Positions 45,339 through 56,087 of a DNA stretch of 64,000 nt are shown in pieces (the first letter of the stretch is position 1; the number at the start of each line of letters is the position of its first letter). A program made the position numbers and the translations under genes. This DNA is from Owenia fusiformis. Its lineage: Eukaryota; Annelida; Polychaeta; Sabellida; Oweniidae. The stretch lies in contig CAIIXF020000007.1 in assembly GCA_903813345.2 (NCBI GenBank), forward strand, positions 32,291,564 to 32,355,563, given 5' to 3'. The notes under the pieces are model-generated. The model saw only the letters and a program-made list of their open reading frames with translations, did no database searches and was not told the origin of the DNA.

Positions 45339-45888
45339 TATAATTGCACATATTTACATGTTTGTTTAACAGCTCCTACGAGATCAAAGATGAATGAAAT
45401 TGATATTGAACATAGTTCAAATCAAGAGTCTAGTTCGCAGACTTTTTATGATTGACAAAATCTAAGACCTCGTCCTCTGATATTGTTTCAAGTCAATGAT
45501 GACAAAAGAATATGCACATATTCTTTACAATTGTTAATCAAAAGAATTACAAACCACTATAATTTTAGAAAAGCAAGGGTTTATGAATACTGTACTCCTG
45601 GTAATTTTTGCATGGTATTATATTTTGCGGATTAACAAGTTGTGGAAAATTAATAAAAGAAATTTGAAAAATAAGCTGCAAAAATTGATAATTGCAAAAT
45701 TCAAAAAAAAAAGAAATTTAGTAAAAATTAAGTAGGAAAAGATCAAGGAAATCAAAAGCCTTGACTGATGTAGCTTTAAAAACTTGGTCCATTATCATCA
45801 TCCTCATTCGAGTCATGATGCATGCCAACTTTATGTTTATGTTAATTTAACATAGTTTTGTCTATATTTCAAATGTCACTTTATGATA

Positions 45889-46317
45889 CCGGATTTTCTT
45901 GCATATACGCCCCCCTAAATTTAGGCCCATGGGCCAAAAATCGAATGCAGTACGCTTATACGCCCATGGGCCTATAACAATGGCTATTTATTGATTATTT
46001 CAATAAATTCAAGAGTATTTTGTCACTGGCAGATCGTTCTGTCTTTACTTTGTTTCAACATTAAGTTCAACGCTGTGCCGTAAGTGGCAGTGGTGGATCG
46101 TTCTGTTGTTACTTTGTTTCAACATTAAGTCCAAGGTTGTAGGACTACAACAGTAGGTACGATAGTCTTTGAGCTCTTCTCACCTTTACACCCACTGGGC
46201 CAAAAATCGAAAGTAGTACACTTATACGCCCATGCCGAAAAATAAGAGGTAAAATAACAGACAAAATTACCCCTTCTTTCAGTTATACGCCCAGGGCTAA
46301 TATGCGAGAAAATCCGG
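45889..46317. mobile_element. 429-bp TA-flanked MITE, CCGGATTTTCTTGCATATAC ends
   Basis: CCGGATTTTCTTGCATATAC starts at 45889 after TA; its inverse (CCGGATTTTCTCGCATATTA) ends at 46317 before TA. Inside, ATACGCCCATGG and GGGCCAAAAATCGAA words repeat near both ends. It looks like a pogo/Tigger-type non-autonomous element. No open frame. Confidence 0.85.
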
Positions 46318-46829
46318 TAACAAGAAGGTAATTTTAAATTTGAGTGTGATTCAGGTCATGACGGTGATCATCAGCACAGAAGTTATTGATGATAGCCCAG
46401 GCACACTCAATAGATTAGAATCCAAAGTGATATTTGGTTGTGATCAATTTCACATTCAGGAATGGCATAACCTGGACTTATAATTTCATTGGACAGCTTA
46501 CTATATGGATGTATCCTTCTCGATAACAGGATGCTAGATGTAGCAGTGTATCAGAATCTCTTTCAATTTCTTTTCATTCAAATTAATCCACTAGAACCAT
46601 ATACATATTATCGGTAACTTTACATATGCTCTTACTGTCACCGTTTCATCCAGATATCCATATTCTGAACGATAGTACTATGTATCTTTGGCATACAGCT
46701 TTAGATTTTATTGCTCGAGTCTATGGTTTTTGTTGTGTCATTGGCGAGCTAGTCTTTTGGAATATGTACCGTAATAATCATTGTTTATTGGATCCAGCAC
46801 CCTCACCACCAGTGGTCCATATATTTAAA

Positions 46830-47435
46830 ACTGCATATCCAGGATTGCCAAGATTGCCATGTACATGTACGTAATGGGAATAAAACTTGTTTTCAGAGGT
46901 TGAGATGATTCATCAGTTGAGAAATCCTGGAATGGTAAAATGTATATTATGTATATAATTTCGAAGGAAATGTTTTTGTTTTTTTTACAGAATTCAAATT
47001 TATTTCTAATAATCAATACAATAGAATACATATGAACAATTTGCCATTGTTGATAAGTCAACATTATCGGCCATTGGAACAAAGTTAATAAAATAAAAAT
47101 TTATATTCAGAAATACACAAAGTCAAATGATCTATAAAAACTCCACAGTATTTACGTTTCTATATGATATTCATGTTCTTATAAAAAATGAGTGAAAAGT
47201 TTATATCTAGTCTTTTGGATACAAACCTTGTGATACAAACAACTGCACTTAAATGTAGGCCTATTTGTACTGAATACTGTACACTGATGAATTGGCAAGG
47301 TTGGTGCGGAGTCACTTTCATTTGCTGATTTTCCAGTAGATGATTTTCAAACTGCATAGCCAGGATTGCCAAGTTTTCAGAGGGCGAGACGATGCATTGT
47401 TGGAGAAATGCTGGAATTGGAAAATGAATTTATTA
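46830..47435. repeat. two direct copies of an ~110-bp segment, ~500 bp apart
   Basis: About 46830-46945 and 47345-47425 share AACTGCATA(T/G)CCAGGATTG, CCAAG, TTTTCAGAGG, GAG(A/G)T/CGAT and GAGAAAT(C/G)CTGGAAT. Read on the minus strand both give FQxFSxxxSSxPLKT, so a duplicated exon is conceivable, but I see no continuing reading frame and treat it as a repeat. Confidence 0.45.
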
Positions 47436-47769
47436 TACACCATTCTACATGTACATGATGCATATTTCAAACGAGATGTATAAGGGATGTAAAAGTCCAA
47501 TGATCTGAAAGCTCAATGACTTAAACGTGTATTCTCAAATTAGAATATCTAGCTTCCCATCACATCCAATGAACAAGACATAAACATTTCTCAATTTGTG
47601 ATAAGATCAAAAAATCTGAAAAAACATTAATACATGACAGTAGATATATTGATCAATTGTTTACTAGCCAGCTGTTATTTCATTTATGTAAAAACTATTG
47701 CTTTTATCAATACAATTTATTGGTCTGAGACCAGTTTTACTAAGAACAAGGCCAAGTGAAAGAAATTAG

Positions 47770-48110
47770 CTGATCTGGTAATATCAGATCATATTAATTA
47801 ATTTGATAATTATCAAAATAATAGTGTATAGGAATAATTTCATTTTTATTAAAACTATCGGTTTTATTGCTATATGTTAGAAAACTTCAGGACTGATCTG
47901 AATTAGTTTTTCTGATTATATCAGATAATATTGATGATACTTGTGGCGCTAATTTTGATAAATATCAAATTCATCAATAATATCTGATAATGTTAATTTC
48001 ATATGTGCTCTGTAGGTTATTCCATACTCCAAATTTATTGATAATTGATGATTATCAAATTTATCGACTAATTTATCACTACTAGAATTTATCGCTATTA
48101 TTGATAAAAG
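47770..48110. repeat. cluster of TGATAATTATCA-type palindromes
   Basis: Short palindromes built from GATAA/TTATC recur: TTTGATAATTATCAAAA, TATCAGATAATATTGAT, TTTGATAAATATCAAA, AATATCTGATAATG and TTGATAATTGATGATTATCA. They are AT-rich with no coding capacity. Each is also a potential GATA-factor site pair, by motif only. Confidence 0.6.
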
Positions 48111-48639
48111 TGAGTTTCTGCACCTAAATGGAACTGCCTGTATATTGGTGAGTAATGTATATTTTGAAAAAAGTAAATGTCACACTCCGATGACTGACAT
48201 GAAAAACAAGTCTTGCATAAACCCCTGGTCTTTTCCCAATCAGTCATTTTTAAATTGATATGTAGACCAACACCAATATTTCCATACAGTGTCAAGGGTT
48301 CAAAGGAAGACTGAAATATTGTTATGCAATTAATTCAATATGGGATAATCATATCATTATATATCTCGTATTAATATTTTATTGTATTTTATTTACCAAT
48401 TTACCTCAGTGTAAAGCTGCTTGTGTCTGCTTGAGACCCGGGCTTGAGATTGGATTTTGAGCAAAAATCAAACAAATTGTTCCATCAAACTAGTCGTCGT
48501 TATCGTCCATGAATAAATCAGGCATCTGTCAGATGTACTTGGAACGGCTTATTGATAGTAAGTATCGATCTATCAACTCAAATACGGCAAGATTCATCGT
48601 TAAATAGACAGAACAACGACGAAATGTACAGAAAACTGA

Positions 48640-48790
48640 AATTTCATGTTGACCGGAAATTGTTGAAAATCTCTACCGGATTACGTTACAAGCGACGTCC
48701 TATTGGTCAATTCACATTGGCGCTAACGTAGCCATCTTTAAAACTCCAAATTTTGTAAATAGTCAAATGCGGTAAGTAATTATTAAAAAT
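48640..48790. promoter_or_regulatory. promoter-like motif cluster
   Basis: Within 150 bases there are CCGGAAAT (ETS-like), CCGGATTACG, CCTATTGGTC (an inverted CCAAT box), GGCGCTAA (E2F-like) and GTAGCCATCTTTAA (a YY1 site on the minus strand, AAGATGGCTA). This grouping is typical of TATA-less animal promoters and stands out from its AT-rich surroundings. It could drive a distal first exon of the minus-strand sushi gene or an unannotated transcript. No transcript evidence is available here. Confidence 0.3.
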
Positions 48791-49249
48791 TAGGGCTATA
48801 AATCGAAAATGTGCTCGCATAAAATCATTTTCTGGTATCTCTAGTATTGCCTCGAATGCTTTTTGCGTCAATTCGTGCTCAATTGAAGATTTGTTTGTAT
48901 GAATGCGGGAAGCAAAAAATTCATCGAAATTAACAGTTTTCCAGCGTTCATTTCTTTATTAATGATCCGATTTTAACGATCATACTCATTTTTGTGGGGA
49001 AGGATATGCTTAATCTCTATGGAAAAAATCAGGTCAATCCATGCGCTAGATCAAAAGATCCTGCGAGCGAAGTGCATTTTACACTTACTCTGTTAACGTA
49101 CAGACGCCGGGGGTCATTTCCAAAAATTTCTAGTTTGTTATATAAAACTTCCTAAACTTGTTTATATGATCGAATATGAATATTTATTGATCAGTGGCAA
49201 TAAAATAAGACCCAAAAGTACAAAAACCTGAATAACTAATCACAGACCT

Positions 49250-52200
49250 CTAGTATATATTATAGTCGAGGTTTCGCCAATAACATGGTAAAGCGACCCG
49301 GGCAAAGTGACGACTAAATGGAGCTTTCTGTCCAAGAATACGAATCTCTATCAAGATAACGCACATAGATTTTGTACGACATTGTGAAATTTTGTCAGAT
49401 GGGAAGTCGGACTTTATTTGAAGTGGTTTCACTATCCCCTGCTGCTGGAGGTAGCCGCTTCATAGATATACTGGCCAACCCCTCTCCCCAAACGTTTCCT
49501 CGACCCTTCCCTGATTTGGTTGCTTACTCAAGGAAGTCAAATCCACACCGTGTTCAAATCAGAGTACATCAAACGAAAATTGATTCCACCGAAGAATGAT
49601 GACGGCATACATCATTTATGAGTCAATATGTCAAAGAAAAAAGCTTTTCAGAATACCATGTCAAAAAAACATTTGTGCTTTATATTTAGTTTGTGCTTTA
49701 CTCTCGTGTACCATGAGAGCCTATACAGGTAGCTTTAATGGAAATGATGTTCAGTTATGACATTTGTAATCAGAGGGAAGAAATAATAGTTCCTGTTGAT
49801 AGCTGCATCGTATTCAATAAGTTGCGATTGTTCAGTATTTGCGATTTGGAGAAGTGACAGCATTGATTCGGTTTGGTTTGAATTTAATTTTACTCGTTTT
49901 TTGAAGCCTTCGCATAAAGATATTTAGGTGTTACTCTAACAAGATCATGGGACTTTAACTCAGTTTGTTCATGTTGCCACGTGCTGGCCTTTTTTTAGAG
50001 GTAGACAAAATATCTAGAATTGATCAAGAAAGTGTAAATTAGAAAGAAAAAAAAATCAGACGAAAAACGAGGTACTTTCAATTTTACATGTTTCTTGTAT
50101 TTATTTGTATAATGATCACAATTCAGTTTCTCTACATGTTTAATAGCAATGAACCTTAGGTGTAAATATATGAAAATAATCTTTAGGCTAATTTGTCATT
50201 AAATCTTGTGTCCTTACCCTTGGTTTAGCTTGTGTATGCCCATGGATTTATCCATGCACGATATTAAGTCAAAATCAATTAAATTTTGTCTATCAAGAAT
50301 CTTTTTACCGCCCTTTTAAAAACCAACATAGTGAAAATAAAAAATCCTGAATATATTTTCGTGATTATAGATGATCAGTGACCATCTCCAGGCTTCTTAG
50401 GTTGCTTATTCGATGAATAAAAACCATACCCCTAATCGATGGAGCGGTTTAGCTGTATTCTTTAGAAAAGATATCTTCAACAATGGTCTTGTACCACTAT
50501 ACCATTATAATTTAGTGTTTGTATACTAATTGAATGGATAGGGACATATTGCAAAGCCTCGCTTTCGTGCTCTACAGAGTGGATGTGTTTTTGTCTAATA
50601 TGCTAGCAGGGGGAACAAAAATACCAATTCGCAGAAAACATAAAAAATCACAAATAGCATGTCAATTAAGGTTTAACAAACATTTATTGAAAGTAATTTT
50701 CTGGGCTATTATGCTCTCTCTTCAAGGTGTTTGTGTGTGTTATTAAGTGGCATTTAAGGATATGAAAATGAGTGGCACGAATTGTGAATTGTTTGGCGAA
50801 ATTAATGTTGGGAGGGACCAGGGACTTTATGCAAGACTGTCAAATGTCAAAGTTCTTTCAAATATGACTTTTTAATGAAGGAATATAGAATTTACTTCAG
50901 GACTTAATAAAGAGTTGAAGTATGTTACGTTTGACTGCGACTGCAATTTATTTCTTTTATAACATGTATGTTGGTTTCATGCATTCACCGGGTTATTTCT
51001 AATGACTTTACAAATTTTGCATTCGTTCGACTCGTTTGTAGAACTAGACTCTGCGCGAGGGTAATGACTTTAAGTTGACTATTCTATTCATCCTTACAAC
51101 CGCCACGGAATTATTGACGCTCCCTTTATAATATATTTTCAACTCTATCAATTCTCTCAAAAGAATATGTTAAAAATGATCACGATTCGAGATCATCTTT
51201 AAGAATATGATACGGAAGTGTGACATTTAAAGATACTCGCACTAAAGTTAGTGTCTGTTTGTATATTAAATGTACGACAAAAATGACATCATCCTTCCCA
51301 ATCCTTATTTAGGCCTGCGGTTTCTGAAGATTGATCTTTATAAACATATTTCAAACAAAAAGAGTTGGTTCAGTAGATTCTGATGTACGCTTTCATTTAT
51401 GATCTGTTCGTATGGAGTAACGTAATGCGGTTACAGTCGGTATGCAATTAAATCATGATCTATACTTTCTTCTCCAAATCATAACTGCATTGACACTGTG
51501 AATGTGGTGGTCATTCGGTACTCAATAGCTCTAATTTCAGGTATTTGCGAATGCATTGTTTGGTATTCTGATACCTATCGTTTGTCATCTCTTCAAACGG
51601 ATATTGAAAAAGAGGAGGTTGCTCAATGCGGACATTACCAGCCTTGATGATGCTGAACCATGAGATAAGGGGCCAGTTATATAAAGATGAATCTCTCAAA
51701 GGAGTGAAGTCAAACAAATGTACATGTCTAGAAAGCGTAGGTCACGTTTAAAGGGTTTTTTGATTTAATATATTTAGATTAACGACATCAGTGTAGGACG
51801 AAAGAATTGTTTCTCATGTATACGAGGGTTATGCCAGGTGTTTATGATAACATCCAACTTACCGATTAGCACCTATGTTTTACATCATGTCGATATTGAT
51901 TTCTCTAACTGTACTATTTACACAAAGGATCGAAGCATATCAGGAATACTATATACAGGGTCATCTCAGGCATGTCCGTTAACTTTTCCAATATACAGAT
52001 ATACAACCAACATTTCCTCACATAATTGCTATTTTAGTGTTAATAAATCAAGAAGAACAAAAGCATAACATGACAACCGACTCCATCGTGGATTGTTATA
52101 AATTGTTAAAAGTGAAAGACCGATGGATACGAACTCAGGCTTTCTATATGGGTGTGGTTTTGCGGCTCTCTAGCGTCACAATTTATATTTATCATTTTTC

Positions 52201-52288
52201 TTTTTCCTCTAGTTCTCAATATCTTCTTGTTCTAAATACTTATAGTACAGGCTAGGGACATTCCAGTGAGGCCTCTTTCTATGACATA
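49250..52288. other. no gene recognised; fragments of dispersed repeats
   Basis: A 28-base word near 49588 (GAAGAATGATGACGGCATAC...) repeats one at 40964, and sequence near 49710 (CATGAGAGCCTATACAGG) resembles 41256. An unpaired mariner-like end (TACGAGGGTTATGCCAGGTG) lies at about 51820 and another (TACAGGGTCATCTCAGGCAT) near 51956. The minus-strand frame 51511-51717 has normal-looking composition but no family or splice context. No gene is supported. Confidence 0.4.
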
Positions 52289-53506
52289 CCCCCGCACCCG
52301 GTATAACAAGACGTATGTGGTACCATTTTGTTCGGTATGATGTGAAGTTTTCAGAAACCAATTTTGACATTTTCAAATATGGGTCAGATTCCAGATAATT
52401 AGCGTAATGTTACATAATTTATTGTTTTCTATGTTTTTATATTTTCAAGGTTTAAAACAGCTATGGTTAGGTTTTTATCAAAGTATAACAACAGATAATG
52501 GTGGTAATGCTTTCAGAAAAAATTGATGACAAAATTTTAAGAAATTTAAAATCAATATTAATCATAATTATGTAATTATTATGTAATAATGTTAAAAAAT
52601 TTGAAATTAGACGTTGCAAGACACGCTTTAATGCAATAAACTGGTTAAACTTCACCAAATACAAAAAATGAATAAAAGGATGTGATAGCACAATTTTATT
52701 TCCACAATTTGTAAACATAATTAATATGAGGATATAATATTATGTAATATATACAGACTTATAGATTTTCAGTATCTGTTTGCCATACCACAGTAATCAT
52801 TTTATCAGAGTCACTATGCAGAGCTTATGGCCATCCAGATAGGATGGTCTTGCTGAATGCATTCAACAAAAGGTTATGTGTAGCTAGTTTATTTAATACT
52901 TTGTTATCCCACCAAACGAAGGGAGGGATATACAAAAGCCACTCGTCTGTCCGTAAGTATGCTTGGGTGATTACATAAATACCGATTGACATATTTGATT
53001 CAAATTGTATAGGCTTATGCCTTATGGATGTAGGACCTCTGCTGGAGAAGGAATTATCAATATGACTGCTCATATGGCCACCATTTGTGTAAAAATACAA
53101 AAAAATCTCAGTGGTATTGAGAAACCTGTCGATGATGGAAATATTGGTTTTATAAGTGGATGCTGCAATCAATAACTTTGATCAAATTGAAGACACTATT
53201 GATTTGAAGGGATCAACACATGCTATGGCCATGGTCTTGTATAAATGATAAGAAAATAACAATGATAACAAGGAGCAGAACAGAAAAAACAAGACTTCTC
53301 TGGAAGACACAGATATATGTAACTATGAAAACCAAAGGTTGATGAGTTAAACCAAAAGTGACACCAACACCGAATCCCATTTCATCAAAAGAAAATATAG
53401 AAATGATGACAAAGTACAGTTCATACCACAGTACAATCAAATCTGACCTGATGTGGAGACTTGTGAGGCATATGAAACAATCAGAAGGCCGAAAGAAGGC
53501 CATTTA

Positions 53507-54020
53507 CAGGATGGTAAAAAAACTTACACCATTTTTCTCATATCTTTGTCATTTTAAGAACTGATATTTTACACATTTGTACATAATTCAATTTCCTACC
53601 AGCCCACTATATTTCATGACCATCAGATTGATTACAGCACAATGTTACAGCACTTTAAAGAACATGCCCCAGTGGCCACTATTGTGCTGTCAGCAAACCT
53701 GCACATGTAGTCCAAAATGTCTCTACTTGTGGGGAAACGGCAACGATAAAGTGTATGAGAATGACCTCAGGACAATTGCAGACCTCAAAAGTAAGATCAT
53801 TAGTGTTATTCAGGCCATATCTGCTGAAGAATGTATTTGGATCATTGACAACTGTGCAGGTTTGACAACAGCGTGATAATGCCCAAACCTGAAGCATGTT
53901 GTTTAAAGTGCTGTTGTATGATAGTGAATGATGTACAAATGTGTGAAATATGAGAGAGTAATATTTTAAAATGACAAAGATATGAGGAAAATGCAAGGTT
54001 TCCATTTTTTGACCACCCTG
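53507..54020. mobile_element. 514-bp mariner relic nested in the 3.8-kb element
   Basis: CAGGATGGTAAAAAAACTTA (53507, after TA) and the inverse right end CAGGGTGGTCAAAAAATGGA (ending 54020, before TA) have TIRs of about 65 bases, joined by the shared TCATATCTTTGTCATTTTA. The plus strand from about 53725 reads CLYLWGNGNDKVYENDLRTI, then ADLKSKIISVIQAISAEE, the usual C-terminal end of Tc1/mariner-family transposases. The rest of the transposase is deleted. Confidence 0.85.
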
Positions 54021-54099
54021 TACAACAAAGCACAAAAGATTCTATTCAACCATCTCGTGTATAGAATATGACAATGAGTTGGAAATATGCACTTAACAG

Positions 54100-55391
54100 C
54101 AACCCTAGCCTTATTTCCAGGATTGTTGAACTGTATAGTGAATCGAGATGGCAAGTGAAGCATGTTTCTGGCTGATGTTTAAGTCTGTAGAAGATTTTTG
54201 TTAAAATCTGTAAAAAAAACAGGTCTATCAGGGAGGTGGTAAAGTCACATTGTCACATCGCCAGCGACTATGCAGAATCTGTTAGAAATCTGTACATTCA
54301 ACACAAAAACCTCATGAAGAATGCCAACCAAAGCGAGTCGAAAAGGATGAAGATGTGCGCAAGATATGTAGTCTTGTAGGTCCAAATTATAGATGGTTTC
54401 TTAGGAATGGTAAAATAAGGCAAATCTTGCTAATTTCTAACAAAATGTGCAAGTCGGGTGTGCAAAATGCGAAAAAAGTGATAAATCAATCATCTTAGCT
54501 GGACGTTTTCAAAAAAGGGTGAAGGCTAATGACCATAACAACAACTGGTTCTTACAGTGCAGAGTATACATGGAAGCATGTCTTGATGAGGCAGATACTC
54601 TTATGATTTACCATGTAATACAAAGGTCAAAGACAGCTAAGTAAGAATAAGAGAAATTGTTCGATGCAGTGATGCTGATGTGTTGGTCATGTTTTTGTAC
54701 TACTACCACACAGTTCTTTACATCGTCACATGATATATTCATGCACGGTGGCCATGGGTCAAAGCAGCGCTTCATCAATTCACAGAATATGAGAAAACTT
54801 GGTGAAATGTTTTGCAAATCATTATCAGCAGCTCACACCCTTATAGCTGTGACACTACCTGTTCATTTGCTAAAATTGGGGATATATTACACAAAATTAA
54901 TCAAGAACATCGATCACCTCAGCAATTTATGCAAGCTTAGATCAGATGAGCATCTACAATGTGAGAGCCATGTAGATGACAAGAAGACAATGACATTGGA
55001 TGACTGATGCTTTATTTTGGCATCCACAACTGACAAGCCTGCATCTGCAATGTTACTAACAAAAGATGCTTTAAACAACATCTTCTACCAGCACATCTCC
55101 AATGTCAAATCTGGACAAAGTGCTCACACAGCAAAGCCCAAACTTTGGAAACCAGAAGGCAATGAATGCTACTTTATTGATGGAAGTCTGGTTCCTAAGA
55201 TGATTTTGAGAGCATCCACCCCCATTGAATTAAGGCATCTTACCCAAATCTATTGTAAAGATGGATTTCACACTAATCAGGCTTGTAGATGCCTACTTGC
55301 AGGATTATTGTGCATGTCTATCTGTTCCCGTGAGGTGGGTATTTGCCAAAACACAATGATGGTTGAGGAAAAACCATATCCAGATGTTTAG
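54100..55391 (+). pseudogene. decayed transposon-borne protein with EADT, RFIN and CXC-like tail motifs
   Basis: Three plus-strand frames read as one broken protein. Near 54447-54641: NWFLQCRVYMEACLDEADTL, then MIYH. Near 54657-55006: DAVMLM, then GSKQRFINSQNMRKLGEMFC and SLSAAHTL. Near 55017-55391: LTKDALNNIFYQHI, KLWKPEGNECYFIDGSLVPK, then CKDGFHTNQACRC and GLLCMSICS. This order (EADT; DxD-like strand; RFIN; ALHxLTGCDTT region; GWxxxxGxLVPxW; Cys-rich tail) matches a multicopy family of large uncharacterised proteins in genomes of molluscs, cnidarians and fish. Here the GCDTT core and some tail Cys are lost and stops and frameshifts are present. It sits inside the CCCCCGCACCC-ended element, which suggests that the family is carried by such elements. 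No biochemical function is assigned. Confidence 0.55.
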
Positions 55392-56087
55392 AATAATGAT
55401 GTTTGAAATAATCATATCATCATATTATATAATGATTCTATTGAAAGATGTAAGCCCTTATATGTAAAAATTGATATTTATCATGTTTAAAATGATCATA
55501 ACAGTTACCTGATTTTTATATGCATGAATATTTGGATAAGTATATCTGATTAAATATTTAATGATATTATCATTGTGTCTTAATACACCATTCACGTACT
55601 GTTATTTGCTGCTACATATGCATGGCATATATTGTTTACAATGAGATTAAGTCTTTTTATAAAGGTTTGTACTCATAATAAGTTATTATTGCTTGAATTG
55701 GTTTAGCACATGGCGTTTATATCATTTAGAACAAAAATTCTGTTATCTTAAAAACGAAAACAATTCAAATTGTAATTTTACTCATAAAACAATGGAAATT
55801 ATGTAATAATTACATAATTCTAAGTCCAAAGTATTTTTGATAATTATCAAAATTTATTTTAAAGTATATACACAATTAATATTTGTTTAGCTCATGATTT
55901 CTTTTCATTATTTCCTTTAAAAATGGTTTACAAAAAATGCTATGTCATAATAATAGATTACATAACATTATGTCATTTTTATCGGATCTGACCCATATTT
56001 CAATCTGTCAAAATTGGTTTTTGTAATGTACTCAACAAGACGAACAATTTGATACCCATGACGACTTGTTATACTGGGTGCGGGGGT

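Larger units (their letters stand above)
42440..49249. mobile_element. 6.8-kb unit bounded by a perfect 28-bp inverted repeat
   Basis: AGGTCTGTGATTAGTTATTC followed by AGGTTTTT at 42440-42467 recurs exactly, inverted, at 49222-49249. A 28-base perfect inverted match at the edges of a repeat-filled block suggests either a large element or two related repeats in opposite orientation. The flanks give no clear target duplication (CTAT left, CTAGT right). Inside are the X-box tandem array, two MITEs, GATA-rich hairpins and a promoter-like patch. No transposase or polymerase gene is present, and no coding exon was found. Confidence 0.55.
52289..56086. mobile_element. 3.8-kb element with ~100-160-bp TIRs starting CCCCCGCACCC
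   Basis: The left end CCCCCGCACCCGGTATAACA (52289) and the inverse of the right end, CCCCCGCACCCAGTATAACA (ending 56086), begin inverted repeats. These continue, with gaps, through the shared CCAATTTTGACA and AATATGGGTCAGAT to ACATAA(T)GTTA. A clear target duplication was not found. The interior has a decayed plus-strand protein gene (54100-55391) and a nested mariner relic (53507-54020). Superfamily not assigned. Confidence 0.75.

Noticed and set aside
46825-47500. Possible duplicated exon (FQxFSxxxSSxPLKT on the minus strand)
   Set aside because: The two copies do not keep a common frame after the shared segment and no gene continues on either side.
51511-51717. 68-residue minus-strand frame (RIEQPPLFQYPFEEMTNDRY)
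   Set aside because: Possible transposon or exon fragment, but no supporting splice sites, motif or neighbour was found.
51820-52255. Transposon between the mariner-like ends at 51820 and 51957
   Set aside because: Neither end has a matching inverted partner in the window.
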